Source: Rheinheimera sp. | Lineage (GTDB): Bacteria; Pseudomonadota; Gammaproteobacteria; Enterobacterales; Alteromonadaceae | NCBI GenBank assembly: GCA_008015325.1 | Contig: SSFI01000009.1 | Coordinates: 1 to 64,000 of the forward strand | DNA: 64,000 nt | Direction of reading: 5' to 3' | Part shown: positions 54,341 through 64,000 of the stretch, piece after piece | Layout of the letters: every line of letters starts with the position of its first letter | How positions within the stretch are numbered: the first letter of the stretch is position 1 | Program-made: the position numbers and the translations under genes | Notes under the pieces: generated by a model | What the model saw: only the letters and a program-made list of their open reading frames with translations | The model's database searches: none | What the model was told of the DNA's origin: nothing

Positions 54341-55525
54341 ATGAACCTGTCGCCGCCAGGCCAATCCGTTGGCCAATCTTCCCGCCATAGCGGGCTGGAC
54401 CTGTTACGCGCCTGCGCTATCTTGCTGGTGTTTATGTATCACTATATGGTGTTTGTCAGTGGCGAGCCGACTTTTGGCTGGCTGAGCCGGATCGGCTGGG
54501 TTGGTGTGGATCTGTTTTTTGTTTTGTCCGGTTATCTGATTGGTAATCAACTGTTTAAAGGCCTCTCGCAGGGGAAACAGCTGTCGTTCCGGCGTTTTTA
54601 CTGGCGTCGGGCGCTGCGGACCTGGCCGGTGTTCTGGCTGGTGCTGGCCGCATTTTTCCTGCTACCTGAGCTCATGGGCGGCAACCAGCCGCCAGCGCTG
54701 TGGCGTTTTCTGACCTTTACGCAAAATTACCAGCTGATGCCGGGCACCGCCTTTTCGCACGCCTGGTCTTTGTGTATCGAGGAGCAGTTTTATTTCCTGC
54801 TGCCGCTGGTGGCTTTTCTCTGTCTGCGACTGAGCGGCAAAGTACAACACGCGTTTTATTTGATCGGCGCTTTGATAATGGCAGCTGTTTGTTATCGTTA
54901 TCAGATGTGGCAGTTATATGGCTTGGAGGCAGATGGCCAGACCCGCTATTTTAATGCCTTTATTTATTATTCTAGCTTTGCGCGGATGGACGAGCTGTTG
55001 CCCGGATTGTCGGTAGCTTTGTTTAAAAATGCCTATCCGACGCGTTGGGCTGCGCTGGCGCAACATCAGCAAAAACTGCAGCTGATCGGCTTTGGTACTG
55101 TGGCGCTGATGCTGTATCTGCTGCTCAATTTCGCTTATATCAAAGGCGAGGGCTATGGCTTTTTTGCCACAGTATTTGGTTATTCTTTGTTGGCCATGGC
55201 GTTTGCACTGCTGCTGATGAGTGCACTGCAACCGGGCAGTCTGCTGGCGCGCTGGCAGGTGCCGGGCGTTGCCACGCTGGCGCTTTGGTCCTATTCGCTC
55301 TATCTGGTGCATAAACCCATTGGTTTTATCATTAACCAACAGGCTGAAATACAAGACTGGTCCGGCAGCACAGTGTTATTGCTGAATATTATCCTGTCAC
55401 TGGCTGTCAGCGCCCTGCTGTACAAGCTGGTCGAAACACCGGCCATGGCACTGCGTGACCGTGTGTATCCGGATATTTTCCGCCCCGCCCTTGCAGCTGC
55501 CCCCGGAGCCAAAGCCACAGGCTGA
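54341..55525 (+). CDS. acyltransferase 3 family membrane protein
   Basis: About 394 residues. Typical motifs are SGLDLLRACAILLVFMYHY near the N-terminus, RRFYWRRALRTWPVFW, and SHAWSLCIEEQFYFLLPLVA, with ten or so membrane segments. Members O-acylate surface sugars or lipids. Start ATG 54341 is the last before the motif; a GTG-type start earlier has no support. No glycan genes adjoin it. Confidence 0.85.
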   Translation: MNLSPPGQSVGQSSRHSGLDLLRACAILLVFMYHYMVFVSGEPTFGWLSRIGWVGVDLFFVLSGYLIGNQLFKGLSQGKQLSFRRFYWRRALRTWPVFWLVLAAFFLLPELMGGNQPPALWRFLTFTQNYQLMPGTAFSHAWSLCIEEQFYFLLPLVAFLCLRLSGKVQHAFYLIGALIMAAVCYRYQMWQLYGLEADGQTRYFNAFIYYSSFARMDELLPGLSVALFKNAYPTRWAALAQHQQKLQLIGFGTVALMLYLLLNFAYIKGEGYGFFATVFGYSLLAMAFALLLMSALQPGSLLARWQVPGVATLALWSYSLYLVHKPIGFIINQQAEIQDWSGSTVLLLNIILSLAVSALLYKLVETPAMALRDRVYPDIFRPALAAAPGAKATG

Positions 55526-55638
55526 GCGTTTTCAGCAAAAATTCCGGCTGGCGCGAAACCTTGCGCCAGCGCAACTTTGTTGCGGATAACACCAATCCAC
55601 AGCAGAAAGCTGCTGACAAAACCTTCACACAATCATAC

Positions 55639-55657
55639 AATGCGAATCATTCTCATA
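55639..55657 (+). promoter_or_regulatory. Fur box upstream of tonB-exbB-exbD
   Basis: AATGCGAATCATTCTCATA is a 19-bp near-palindrome around a central C (7 of 9 arm pairs) like the Fur consensus. It lies 17 bases before the tonB ATG, as expected for iron repression of a TonB system. Confidence 0.75.
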
Positions 55658-55673
55658 TGCTTTAAGTTTTATC

Positions 55674-56327
55674 ATGTCGCGCGGAACTGCCGGAGTCTTT
55701 GTGTTGTTGTTATTGCTGCATCTTGGCGCTATTGCGGCGTTAATGCAGGCAGATGCCGCGATCACAGAACCCAAAATCGACATGGAGCCGCCAAAGCTGC
55801 AGGGTGTATTGATTGCGCCTGAACCGAAAATTGCGCCACCGCCGCCCAAAGCAGAGCCTGAGCCGCAAAAACCACAGCCTAAGCCGAAAAAACCGCGGCT
55901 GAAACCACAGACCAAACCAACACAAAAAACACCACCGCCGGTTGCTAAAGCCGCGGCCGCTGCGCCGGTGCAGGCTCCCAGTAAAGCGCTGAGCCAGAAA
56001 GCGGCCAGCAGCAGCCCGGCCAAAACCGCTGAGCCGACCACACAACTCCCCAGCGCTGACGCCGCCGGCCTCAACAACAAAGCGCCGGTGTACCCGATGT
56101 TGTCGCGTAAACGCAAAGAACAGGGCACGGTCTGGCTGTTATTGCTGGTCAGTAAAGAAGGCATGGTCACTGAATTAAAACTGAAGAAAACCAGTGGCTT
56201 TGACCGGCTGGATCAGGCGGCGCTGCAGGCAGTGAAAAAATGGAAATTCCAGCCAGCGCGTAAACAAGGCCAGGCTATTGATTATTGGTATGAATTACCG
56301 CTGAAGTTTTCGCTGCAGCAGGGTTAA
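55674..56327 (+). CDS. tonB: TonB-family energy transducer
   Basis: A 217-residue protein. One N-terminal membrane helix (VFVLLLLLHLGAIAALM) is followed by a Pro/Lys-rich spacer (about 35-110) and the C-terminal TonB domain, LKKTSGFDRLDQAALQAVKK and WKFQPARKQGQ. It couples the ExbB-ExbD motor to outer-membrane receptors. exbB follows after 45 bases. The Fur box in front suggests iron control. Confidence 0.92.
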   Translation: MSRGTAGVFVLLLLLHLGAIAALMQADAAITEPKIDMEPPKLQGVLIAPEPKIAPPPPKAEPEPQKPQPKPKKPRLKPQTKPTQKTPPPVAKAAAAAPVQAPSKALSQKAASSSPAKTAEPTTQLPSADAAGLNNKAPVYPMLSRKRKEQGTVWLLLLVSKEGMVTELKLKKTSGFDRLDQAALQAVKKWKFQPARKQGQAIDYWYELPLKFSLQQG

Positions 56328-56372
56328 CGCAGATTTTGGCGCAAAGCGCCACGTTATTCACAGGAGAACATC

Positions 56373-57104
56373 ATGCAAGACAATCCTTATGGTATCGCGT
56401 TGCTGTGGCAACAAGGTGATATGGTCAGCAAAACCGTGGCGTTTTTATTACTGCTGATGTCAGTCGCCAGCTGGACCGTCATCGCAAGGCGCAGCTACGC
56501 GTTGTGGCAGCTGCGTCGTTTACAGCAAGCCGGCCGGGAGTTCTGGCATGCGCAAAGTTTTCAGGCTGGCCTCAGTTTGCTGCAGCAAGCCCGGCCAGTC
56601 GATGGCCCCGGCAATCCGTTTTTTTATCTGGCCGATCAAGGCCAGCAGGCCTTGGCACATCACAGCACCCATCGTGATGATTTACATGGCCATTTACCGC
56701 TGTCGGACTGGCTGACCGCCAACTTAAAAGGCGCTATTGATGAAAGTGCTGAGCAGTTACAACGTGGTTTGGCGGTCTTAGCTTCAGTCGGCTCAGTGGC
56801 ACCTTTTGTTGGTCTGTTTGGCACTGTCTGGGGCATTTATCATGCCTTAGTCAGCCTTGGCGCCAGCGGTCAGGCCAGCATCGATAAAATTGCCGGCCCG
56901 GTTGGTGAAGCGCTGATTATGACCGCTTTTGGCCTGGCCGTGGCAATCCCGGCTACGCTGGCGTTTAACGCCTTCAGCCGCAGCAATAAAGGCATAGTGT
57001 CGCAATTAAACCGCTTTGCCTTTCAGCTGCATGCCTATTTCATCACTGGCGCCGCACCAAAAGCGACTGTGTCACACGCCCAGCCGGTGAACGGAGCAGC
57101 CTGA
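56373..57104 (+). CDS. exbB: ExbB/TolQ/MotA-type motor protein
   Basis: A 243-residue protein with three membrane segments. The core is RGLAVLASVGSVAPFVGLFG, TVWGIYHALVSLG and GEALIMTAFGLAVAIPATLA, all typical of ExbB. With ExbD it uses the proton gradient to energise TonB. CAGGAGA precedes the ATG; its stop overlaps the exbD start by one base. Confidence 0.95.
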   Translation: MQDNPYGIALLWQQGDMVSKTVAFLLLLMSVASWTVIARRSYALWQLRRLQQAGREFWHAQSFQAGLSLLQQARPVDGPGNPFFYLADQGQQALAHHSTHRDDLHGHLPLSDWLTANLKGAIDESAEQLQRGLAVLASVGSVAPFVGLFGTVWGIYHALVSLGASGQASIDKIAGPVGEALIMTAFGLAVAIPATLAFNAFSRSNKGIVSQLNRFAFQLHAYFITGAAPKATVSHAQPVNGAA

Positions 57105-57517
57105 TGTCTTTTCACAACGATTTTGACGATGACAGCGGCGTCATCAGTGAAATTAATATGACGCCGCTGGTGGATGTGATGCTGGTGTTGCTGATTATTT
57201 TTATGATCACAGTGCCGGTACTGACCCATTCCATTCCGCTGGAGCTGCCGCAGGTCAGCCATCAGCCGAGCCAAACCAAACCCGATACCATCACGCTGGC
57301 CGTCACCGCCGACGGCACTGTGTACTGGAACAAGGATAAATTGAGCCGCGACGCACTGACGCAGCGGCTGCAGCAAGCCGCCTTATTAACACCGCAGCCG
57401 ACTTTTCAGCTCAAGGGCGACCGCGCAGTCGCCTATGAACATGTAGTCGCCACGCTCGCCGCAGTGCAGCAGGCCGGCATCACGCAGCTGGGATTTCTGA
57501 CCGAGCCGGGAGCATAA
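57104..57517 (+). CDS. exbD: ExbD biopolymer transport protein
   Basis: A 137-residue protein. The single helix contains the proton-path Asp: NMTPLVDVMLVLLIIFMITV (Asp about 25). The periplasmic part with SIPLELPQVS and LKGDRAVAYEHVVATLAAVQ is typical. It completes the Ton motor with ExbB and TonB. Confidence 0.95.
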   Translation: MSFHNDFDDDSGVISEINMTPLVDVMLVLLIIFMITVPVLTHSIPLELPQVSHQPSQTKPDTITLAVTADGTVYWNKDKLSRDALTQRLQQAALLTPQPTFQLKGDRAVAYEHVVATLAAVQQAGITQLGFLTEPGA

Positions 57518-57615
57518 CGCCGCTGCATACATTCGCTTACAGATTTATGCTGTCACAAATAAAGTTTTGCGATACAGTCAAATCAAAGGCGAAAGTGTTG
57601 AAGTAAGGAGCCTAT

Positions 57616-57846
57616 ATGGCAGAGCAAGGTTCAGGCGGTAATGTGATTGCCGCATTATGCAGTGTGTTTATTCCGGGGCTGGGCCAGCTGGTGCAAGGCC
57701 GTTTAATGCCAGCCATTTTGTTTTTCGTCGTCTGTATGGTTGGCTACGCCATGTGGTGGCTGATTTTTATCCCGGCAGTGATCGCAGGTCTGGTGCATTT
57801 GTGGTCGATTCTGGATGCCGCGACTTTTAAAACCCGGGCGTACTGA
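57616..57846 (+). CDS. small membrane protein
   Basis: A 76-residue protein with two hydrophobic helices. The pattern AALCSVFIPGLGQLVQGRLM recurs in small TM2-like proteins of Proteobacteria. AAGGAG lies ahead of the ATG. Function unknown. A bidirectional terminator separates it from yjdM. Confidence 0.7.
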   Translation: MAEQGSGGNVIAALCSVFIPGLGQLVQGRLMPAILFFVVCMVGYAMWWLIFIPAVIAGLVHLWSILDAATFKTRAY

Positions 57847-57861
57847 CGCTGCAGTTGCAAT

Positions 57862-57890
57862 AAAAAATGGCGCTCAAGGCGCCATTTTTA
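57862..57890. terminator. bidirectional intrinsic terminator
   Basis: AAAAAATGGCGC and GCGCCATTTTTA pair around TCAAG, giving a GC stem with T-runs on both strands. It ends both the small membrane protein gene and the convergent yjdM. Confidence 0.85.
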
Positions 57891-57901
57891 TTGCGGTCCA
57901 A

Positions 57902-58240
57902 TCAGACCTTTTTCACGAATTCAGATTTTAATTTCATTGCGCCAAAACCATCGATTTTGCAATCGATGTCATGGTCGCCATCCACCAGCCGGATGTTTTT
58001 CACTTTAGTGCCGATTTTCACCACCAGTGACGAGCCTTTGACTTTTAAGTCTTTGATCACGGTCACAGTATCACCATCCTGCAACACAGAACCGGCCGAA
58101 TCGCGGATCTCTTTGCTGCTTTCAGCGGCGGGTTCTGCTCCCGGCTGCCATTCATGGCCGCATTCCGGGCACACCAGCTGTACGCCGTCTTCGTAGGCAA
58201 ATGGGGACTGACATTGTGGACATGGGGGTAACTGACTCAT
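57902..58240 (-). CDS. yjdM: YjdM/PhnA-family zinc-ribbon protein
   Basis: A 112-residue protein. N-terminal zinc ribbon [20 protein letters not shown] (two CxxC pairs), then [20 protein letters not shown] and [20 protein letters not shown] as in the PhnA domain. It was once linked to phosphonates; its real role is unclear. GGAG precedes ATG 58240. Confidence 0.92.
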   Translation of the reverse strand: MSQLPPCPQCQSPFAYEDGVQLVCPECGHEWQPGAEPAAESSKEIRDSAGSVLQDGDTVTVIKDLKVKGSSLVVKIGTKVKNIRLVDGDHDIDCKIDGFGAMKLKSEFVKKV

Positions 58241-58355
58241 CGCGGCTCCGCAGGACAATGGCAAAATAGCCATAAAAAAAGGAGGGCTATTATAGCGCCA
58301 GGCCGGAAAATTGCAGTAAAAACTGTGGGGCTGGCAATGCTCGCCGAGCCAGATC

Positions 58356-59576
58356 TTAGCCTTTATGACCAACTTTACTTAAAAAGGTCATGCCATTTTG
58401 CACCCACTGACAAAAGCGCTGTTCCGGCAAAGGCGGCGAAATCAGATAACCCTGCGCGATGTTGCAGCCAGCCTGCTGCAGATAATGCCAGTCATCCGGC
58501 CGCTCGACACCTTCAGCGACTAACTCAATGCCAAGCTTCTGACACATCGACAAGGTACTTTCAAAAATCACCTGCAAATGCGCTTTGGTGCTGATGCCGT
58601 CTACCAGACTGCGGTCGACTTTCAGCTCGGTAAACGGGATTTGCGACAGCTGTTTGACCGATGAATAACCGGTGCCATAGTCATCGATGGACAGGCCACA
58701 ACCAAACAGCCGCAGCCGGGTCAGGATAGCCAAAGCCCGACCAATGTCTTTGATGACGCCAGTTTCGGTTACTTCAAAAATCAGTGAATTCGGCGGCACA
58801 GCGCAATCTTTAATCAGCGCAATCACCCGCGCTGAAAACTCGGACTGCTCAAACGAATATGCCGACAGATTGACAGAAATACTCAGCGACAAACCGGCCG
58901 CCAGCCAGCGTTGCTGCTGAGCAATCGCCAGCTCAATCACCTGATAACTGAGTTCGTCAATCAGGCCAAAACGTTCGCACAAGGGTATAAAGTCATTAGG
59001 GAAAATCAGCTGTCCATCAGTCCCCTGCAAGCGCACCAGCGCTTCAGCGCCAGTGAGCTTTACAGTGGCAAAATCAATTTTCGGTTGATAATGCAGCACA
59101 AAACGCCGCTCCGTCAGCGCCTGCTGTAACTCTTCTTTGCCCAGCAATAAACGTTCGCGCTGTTCGCAGGCTTGCTTTTGCTTCAGGTCGTCTTGCTGAT
59201 ATTTACGCACCAGCGCCAGCAGCTCGGCTTCAGCGACTGGCTTTTGCAACGCGCCAAGCACATACAGGCCTTCGGTGCTTGCCATCAGCTCCACGGCTGA
59301 TAACAGCGACCGCTCCCGGCCACTGGCGATAATCAGACCACTGCGGATATGCCGCGCCGACAACAAGTTAATCAGCTCAATGCCGTCGATGTCCGGCATT
59401 TCCAGGTCACAAATCAACAGATCAAAAGGTTTTGACCGGCCATCCATCACCGCCAGCGCCGAACGGCCATTGTCAGCCTCGGCAATTTCAGTAATGCCCA
59501 TTTGCCGGCACAACTCCAGCATAAACAGGCGTTGCGCCTTGCTGTCTTCGATGATTAATACAGAGAGAGCCTTCAT
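58356..59576 (-). CDS. response regulator with EAL domain (c-di-GMP phosphodiesterase)
   Basis: About 406 residues. Receiver: [20 protein letters not shown] with phosphoacceptor Asp in [15 protein letters not shown]. The EAL domain (about 150-400) has [21 protein letters not shown] (the EAL motif), [10 protein letters not shown] and [14 protein letters not shown], so the metal-binding residues are kept and it should hydrolyse c-di-GMP. It is the last gene of the chemotaxis operon, 10 bases after cheB, so sensing and c-di-GMP turnover are linked here. Confidence 0.9.
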   Translation of the reverse strand: MKALSVLIIEDSKAQRLFMLELCRQMGITEIAEADNGRSALAVMDGRSKPFDLLICDLEMPDIDGIELINLLSARHIRSGLIIASGRERSLLSAVELMASTEGLYVLGALQKPVAEAELLALVRKYQQDDLKQKQACEQRERLLLGKEELQQALTERRFVLHYQPKIDFATVKLTGAEALVRLQGTDGQLIFPNDFIPLCERFGLIDELSYQVIELAIAQQQRWLAAGLSLSISVNLSAYSFEQSEFSARVIALIKDCAVPPNSLIFEVTETGVIKDIGRALAILTRLRLFGCGLSIDDYGTGYSSVKQLSQIPFTELKVDRSLVDGISTKAHLQVIFESTLSMCQKLGIELVAEGVERPDDWHYLQQAGCNIAQGYLISPPLPEQRFCQWVQNGMTFLSKVGHKG

Positions 59577-59586
59577 CCTGTCCACC

Positions 59587-60651
59587 TTATCCCTGACTGT
59601 ATAACATGATTTGGCCGGCCACCTCGTCAAGCGCGACGATATGCACAGCACCTCCGCGTTTAATCGCCTCTTTCGGCATGCCAAACACCACGGAACTGGC
59701 CTCGTCCTGAGCATAAGTCACAGCACCCGCTTCACGCATTTCCAGCAAACCACGGGCTCCATCATCACCCATGCCGGTTAGCTGAAAACCCACCGAATTT
59801 TTCCCGGCGCATTTCGCCACCGAGCGAAACAATACATCCACTGAAGGACAATGCCGGTTGACTGCCGGCCCGGGTTTGACCTGCACCTGATAAAAAGCGC
59901 CGTTGCGTACCAGGCTCATATGCTGCCCCCCCGGCGCAATCAACGCCAGACCCGGCCGGACCCGGTCGCCGTCTTTGGCTTCGCGAACTTCTATTTCTGA
60001 TAAGGAGTTTAGCCGCGCTGCAAATGCCGCAGTGAACTTTTCCGGCATATGCTGCACAACGACTATGCCCGGACATTCTGCAGTCAATGCGGTCAGAATC
60101 TGCTCCAGTGCCAGCGTGCCGCCAGTGGAGGTGCCAATGGCTATGACTTTTTCTGTGGTTTTTGCCATCGCAGTTTGTGCGGCTGGCGTGCTTTGTACCG
60201 CTGCCACAGCGCGGGCGACCGGAGCTGTGCTGGTCAGCCGGCTGACCCGGCTTTGCGCCGCTTCGCGGATCGCGGCCAACAACTCCTGTTTACTCGACTG
60301 CAGGAAATCTTTGACGCCCATGGTCGGTTTGGTAAAGATAGCAACGGCACCAGCGGCCATTGCTTCGACCGTGGTTTCTGCGCCTTTTTCCGTCAGTGAG
60401 GAACAGATCACCACAGGTGTTGGCCTTGAGCTCATAATTTTGCGCAAAAAAGTCAGGCCATCCATCCGTGGCATTTCAATGTCGAGCGTAATGACATCAG
60501 GCCATTCTTCGCGCATTTTATTGACGGCAAACAGTGGATCTGCCGCGGTACCTATGACTTCAATGTCATTTTGCCCAGCCAGCATAGTGCTCAGCACCTG
60601 CCGTACGACGGCGGAATCATCGACCACCAGAACTTTGATTTTTTTGCTCAT
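59587..60651 (-). CDS. cheB: chemotaxis methylesterase/deamidase CheB
   Basis: A 354-residue protein. Receiver: [18 protein letters not shown] and phosphoacceptor in [14 protein letters not shown] (Asp about 56). Catalytic domain: Ser in [14 protein letters not shown] (about 170), His in [10 protein letters not shown] and Asp in [11 protein letters not shown]. It removes methyl groups from receptors. Start overlaps the cheD stop by 4 bases. Confidence 0.97.
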   Translation of the reverse strand: MSKKIKVLVVDDSAVVRQVLSTMLAGQNDIEVIGTAADPLFAVNKMREEWPDVITLDIEMPRMDGLTFLRKIMSSRPTPVVICSSLTEKGAETTVEAMAAGAVAIFTKPTMGVKDFLQSSKQELLAAIREAAQSRVSRLTSTAPVARAVAAVQSTPAAQTAMAKTTEKVIAIGTSTGGTLALEQILTALTAECPGIVVVQHMPEKFTAAFAARLNSLSEIEVREAKDGDRVRPGLALIAPGGQHMSLVRNGAFYQVQVKPGPAVNRHCPSVDVLFRSVAKCAGKNSVGFQLTGMGDDGARGLLEMREAGAVTYAQDEASSVVFGMPKEAIKRGGAVHIVALDEVAGQIMLYSQG

Positions 60652-61169
60652 CCGCCAGACCCTGCCCGACCCGTCTGCGGATCTGTTAGTTGCCTGATCT
60701 GGACCGAACCATCGGCAGTTTCAAACCTGAGCTTAATGCCCTGTTCCCCGCCAAAACCAAGCAGTTCAGCGCGCAGGCCATGGCTGCGGCAAAACTGCAG
60801 GGCATATTCGGCATTGAGCTGCCCGACCTGAAACGACGGCACCAGCTTTTGCGATTTTTGCGAACCGGCGCCACCACATAAGCGCACCTGCAATTCGGCC
60901 AGCGGAATGGCTTTTTTCTGCACCAGCTGCCAAAAATGCGGCAAAATCTGGTCGCCGTAACGACCGTCCGGCATGTAAGAGCCGGCCTGTGGCTGATTAT
61001 TACTGACACAAACAAAATGACAGCAGGCAAAAAAACGGCTGGGTGCATGCCACAGCACCATAGCCACGCAGGATCCGAGTACGGTAATCACAGTGCAGTC
61101 CTGCGCGGTGCCACTGATAAAATCACCAGGCGCTAAATGTACGGTACGGGCGCGAATATTGGCGATCAT
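60648..61169 (-). CDS. cheD: chemoreceptor glutamine deamidase CheD
   Basis: A 173-residue protein. The catalytic Cys is in [12 protein letters not shown] (about 34) with His in [18 protein letters not shown] is a further family stretch. It deamidates receptor glutamines. The 3' part is slightly extended ([13 protein letters not shown]). It overlaps cheR and cheB by 4 bases each. Confidence 0.93.
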   Translation of the reverse strand: MIANIRARTVHLAPGDFISGTAQDCTVITVLGSCVAMVLWHAPSRFFACCHFVCVSNNQPQAGSYMPDGRYGDQILPHFWQLVQKKAIPLAELQVRLCGGAGSQKSQKLVPSFQVGQLNAEYALQFCRSHGLRAELLGFGGEQGIKLRFETADGSVQIRQLTDPQTGRAGSGG

Positions 61170-61993
61170 GGCTGATACCGGTAACAGGCCGGGCGTTGCT
61201 GCACCAGCCTTGGGTCATAGCCATGAATACTCTCCGAGTGGCCAACCAACAGATAGCCGCCGGGTTTTAACACATCCAACATGTTCAGCACTATGCGTTT
61301 TTTATCCTCTAATTCGAAATAAATCAGCACATTACGCAGGAAAATCACGTCGAATTTCTGGGTGGTTTGCAGCGGCAACATCAGGTTGTGCTGCTGAAAC
61401 TGCACATGCTGACGAATCTCAGGCCGGATGCGAAACCAGCCGTTATCTTTACCAACGCCTTTGACACAAAAAGCTTTGAGTAAAGCCTGGTCGATTTTCT
61501 GGCTGTCCTGCAATGGATAAACCGCCGCGCGCGCCCGCGCTAACACCCTGGTATTGATATCGGTGCCAGTGACCTGCCAGGGGTCCTGCAAACCAAACTG
61601 ACCGGCCAGCGCCAGCGCAATACTGAAGGCTTCTTCGCCGGTTGACGCCGCCGCACTCCAGACCCGCACCCTTTTTTGCAGTTCACCCCGCGTGATGAGG
61701 CTCTGCAGAAACTCAAAATGCTTGGGCTCGCGAAAAAAATATGTTTCATTGGTCGTCAGCAGATTGAGTGCCATTTCCGCTTCTTTGCTCTGCTGCGGGT
61801 CACGCAGCAGCTGCAGATAGGCATCAAAATCAGCTAAGTCCAGTTCGGTCAGACGCTTATACAGCCGCCCTGTGACCAGACTTTTTTTGGTGGCGTTCAG
61901 ATGAATACCAGAGCGCTGATATAACCAGTCACGGATCTGCTGAAACTGCTGATCACTGATAAATCTGCTTTCCCGCATCAGCAGCTCTGTCAT
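61166..61993 (-). CDS. cheR: chemotaxis methyltransferase CheR
   Basis: A 275-residue protein. N-terminal all-helical domain to about residue 85, then the SAM-binding domain: VRVWSAAASTGEEAFSIALA, TGTDINTRVL and FDVIFLRNVLIYFE. It methylates receptor glutamates. No C-terminal TPR extension. It begins 20 bases after the MCP stop. Confidence 0.97.
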   Translation of the reverse strand: MTELLMRESRFISDQQFQQIRDWLYQRSGIHLNATKKSLVTGRLYKRLTELDLADFDAYLQLLRDPQQSKEAEMALNLLTTNETYFFREPKHFEFLQSLITRGELQKRVRVWSAAASTGEEAFSIALALAGQFGLQDPWQVTGTDINTRVLARARAAVYPLQDSQKIDQALLKAFCVKGVGKDNGWFRIRPEIRQHVQFQQHNLMLPLQTTQKFDVIFLRNVLIYFELEDKKRIVLNMLDVLKPGGYLLVGHSESIHGYDPRLVQQRPACYRYQP

Positions 61994-62013
61994 CCGTTAC
62001 TCCCGCACCCTAA

Positions 62014-63636
62014 TCAGAAATTTTCGAAATCAAAATCGTCATCGTCCTGCTCGGTTTTGGCTTTTTTCTGCGCCCGGGGTGCCGGCGCAGCAGGCGCCCT
62101 GACTGGCTGGGCGCGACGCTTGGTTTTTGTGCTGGTGATTTGGAAATACGAGATTAGTTCCTGCAGCTGCACTGCCTGATGCGTCAGTTCTTCCGAGGTC
62201 GACGACAGCTCTTCTGAAGCGGCGGCATTTTGCTGCGTCGCCATGGTAATTTGTGCGATTGCATCGTTAATTTCACCGGCACCAGCGGACTGTTCGTTAC
62301 TGGCTGCAGCGATTTCCTGCACCAGTTCTGAGGTGCGCTGAATGCCAGGCACAATTTCGTCCAGCAGCACGCCAGCCTGTTCAGCCAGTTTCACCGAACT
62401 GCCAGCCACTTCACCAATCTCTTTCGCTGCAGTCTGGCTTCGCGCCGCCAGCTTACGGACTTCGGCCGCTACAACCGCAAAACCACGGCCATGCTCGCCG
62501 GCGCGGCCGGCTTCAATCGCTGCGTTGAGCGCCAGCAGGTTGGTCTGATAGGCGATGTCGTCGATGATGCTTATTTTCTCTGCAATTTGCCGCATCGCCA
62601 GCACCGTTTCGCCCACAGCTTTACCGCCACTGATGGCTTTGACCGCGCTTTGGCTGGCAATGCCTTCGGTGATTTTGGAATTGTCATTGTTCTGACTAAT
62701 CGAAGCCGTCATCTCTTCCATCGCGGCTGAGGTTTGTTCAATACTGGCGGCCTGTTCCGACGAAGCCTGACTGAGTGACTGCGAGGTTGCGCTCATTTGC
62801 TCAGACGCCGAAGACAAAGTATCTGCCGACGAACGAACTTCCGCGATGATCTCCGATAATTTGGCCACCATCTGCGAAATTGCAAACAACATGCTACTTT
62901 CGTCACCCGGCTGCAGCCGCACCTGCACTGTTAAATCGCCGGCGGCTACTTTGCTAATTACATCTTCAGCATAATTCGGCTCGCCGCCCAGTTGCCGGGT
63001 AATACTGCGGCCAATCAACACACCAAGCACCACGCTGAGCGCAATAGCGAACAGGATGATGCCAATATTAACGCTACGGGTATTTTCAAATTCTGCTGTC
63101 GATTGCTGATAGAACTTTTCAGCAACCTTCAGCTGCACATCAACCAAAGCAGAAAAACGCTCTGAGACCGGGTCAATACTGGTATAGAGCTCATTTTTAA
63201 TGAAATTTTCCAGCCCCGCCTGATCTTTGGCCTGCAGCAGATTTTTCAGCACCGCGACCGACTTATCTGCCTCGTTTAACAGCGGTTTTAACTGATTGAC
63301 CAGCGTCTGCTCTTCTTCCACCAGCGATGTCGCCAGATAAGCATCCCAGCGCGCGTGAATGATTTGGTAAGCCTGCTCGACATTAACCAACCCCTGCTGC
63401 CAGTCCAGATTGCCGTTGCGGACTTTGTGCGCGGTATCCACCACATTGACCGCATACATATCAGCGATTTGTTTTAAATCTTTCAGCGGCACCACGCGAT
63501 CGTTGTAAACACTGGCCATCGCTTCATTAGAAGCTTGCATGCCGGAAATGCCCAGCATGCCAATCAACACTATTAATGCGATCATGCTGCCCGCCAGCGT
63601 CGCCAGCCGGACTGATACTTTCATGCGACTAAACAT
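62014..63636 (-). CDS. methyl-accepting chemotaxis protein
   Basis: About 540 residues. First helix [20 protein letters not shown], a four-helix-bundle sensor (about 35-185), second helix [20 protein letters not shown], a HAMP region and the signalling domain with [18 protein letters not shown] at the hairpin tip. The C-terminus is Lys/Asp-rich without an NWETF-type pentapeptide. ATG 63636 follows GAGG. The ligand is unknown. Confidence 0.94.
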   Translation of the reverse strand: MFSRMKVSVRLATLAGSMIALIVLIGMLGISGMQASNEAMASVYNDRVVPLKDLKQIADMYAVNVVDTAHKVRNGNLDWQQGLVNVEQAYQIIHARWDAYLATSLVEEEQTLVNQLKPLLNEADKSVAVLKNLLQAKDQAGLENFIKNELYTSIDPVSERFSALVDVQLKVAEKFYQQSTAEFENTRSVNIGIILFAIALSVVLGVLIGRSITRQLGGEPNYAEDVISKVAAGDLTVQVRLQPGDESSMLFAISQMVAKLSEIIAEVRSSADTLSSASEQMSATSQSLSQASSEQAASIEQTSAAMEEMTASISQNNDNSKITEGIASQSAVKAISGGKAVGETVLAMRQIAEKISIIDDIAYQTNLLALNAAIEAGRAGEHGRGFAVVAAEVRKLAARSQTAAKEIGEVAGSSVKLAEQAGVLLDEIVPGIQRTSELVQEIAAASNEQSAGAGEINDAIAQITMATQQNAAASEELSSTSEELTHQAVQLQELISYFQITSTKTKRRAQPVRAPAAPAPRAQKKAKTEQDDDDFDFENF

Positions 63637-64000
63637 TTTCACCTCGTCCCTTTTGGGGTTTGACGTTTTCTATCAATGAAGCCAATTCTTCAATCGATAA
63701 CACTTTGTCGCCGTGCAGCAACACCACAAAACTCTGTTCAATATTGACCACGCCCTGAATAAACTGCGCTTTTAACCGCGCGCCAAAACTGGGTGGCGCT
63801 TCAATCTGGTCTTTGCCGATTTCCAGCACTTCACTGACACTGTCGACCGCAGCCCCGATCACAGCCAGCTGACCTTCAAACGGGACCTCCAAAATGATAA
63901 TGCAGGTACGTTTTTTCAGCTCCAGCGTGCTACGGCCAAGCCGCACCGACAGGTCGATCACCGGGACAATGTCGCCGCGTAAGTTAATGACTCCCTTCAC
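63629..64000 (-). CDS. cheW: CheW-type coupling protein, 5' end outside the window
   Basis: 123 residues up to the window edge, with the family motif [20 protein letters not shown] and [20 protein letters not shown]. It couples receptors to CheA. The gene continues past the right edge. Its stop overlaps the MCP start by eight bases, which shows it is the upstream gene of the same operon. Confidence 0.92.
   Translation of the reverse strand: MKGVINLRGDIVPVIDLSVRLGRSTLELKKRTCIIILEVPFEGQLAVIGAAVDSVSEVLEIGKDQIEAPPSFGARLKAQFIQGVVNIEQSFVVLLHGDKVLSIEELASLIENVKPQKGRGENV

Overview
The window looks like a chromosome segment of a gammaproteobacterium, most likely of the Rheinheimera/Alishewanella type or a near relative. 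I infer this from the core gene set (rmuC, gor, TrkH, TonB-ExbB-ExbD, a cheW-mcp-cheR-cheD-cheB cluster), from gamma-type operators (candidate LexA, Fur and MetJ sites) and from palindromic repeats between genes. No rRNA, tRNA or CRISPR array was seen. The taxon is an inference from gene content, not from a database comparison.

Positions 1 to about 23,930 are an AT-richer mobile island. It opens with an IS4-family element, then a Ter-associated cluster on the + strand. The first half is a small-molecule module (ATP-grasp, PRTase-TRSP, HAD phosphatase, StiP-type PRTase, CitE-like C-C lyase) followed by a DUF4236 protein and a TerW-like regulator. After an IS3 scar and a strong promoter comes terY1-terX-terY2-terY3, a PP2C phosphatase broken by an in-frame amber codon, and a Ser/Thr kinase with a zinc ribbon. 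This is the order known from ter plasmids (terW-Y1-X-Y2-Y3), but the membrane/metal core (terZABCDE) is absent here.

The right part of the island is its recombination module, on the - strand: a 504-aa tyrosine recombinase and, just downstream, a ~721-aa partner gene cut in two places. An IS3-family element (20519-21761, 3-bp duplication) and an IS21-family element (16592-19194, 5-bp duplication) both sit in it; removing them with one copy of each duplication restores one uninterrupted frame. An IS256-type transposase remnant lies beyond. The recombinase end of the island cuts a flotillin/YqiK-like gene after about 138 residues.

Positions 23,935-64,000 look like host chromosome: YqiJ and a Q-rich coiled-coil protein; a membrane protein; a frameshifted M48 protease beside lemA; an MFS transporter with a LacI-type operator; isochorismatase and LacI regulator; YezD; a candidate sRNA; a decayed response regulator with BOF, outer-membrane barrel and DUF5666 proteins; prolyl oligopeptidase; EamA transporter; hydrolase; two periplasmic binding proteins; rmuC (LexA box); DedA; glutathione reductase; phosphatase; ChrR-type cupin; AraC regulator; a KdpDE-like two-component pair fused in operon with TrkH; a MetF-like reductase with tandem MetJ-like boxes; acyltransferase; Fur-boxed TonB-ExbB-ExbD; YjdM; and finally a chemotaxis operon ending in an EAL response regulator. 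Four palindromic intergenic repeat elements are scattered through it.
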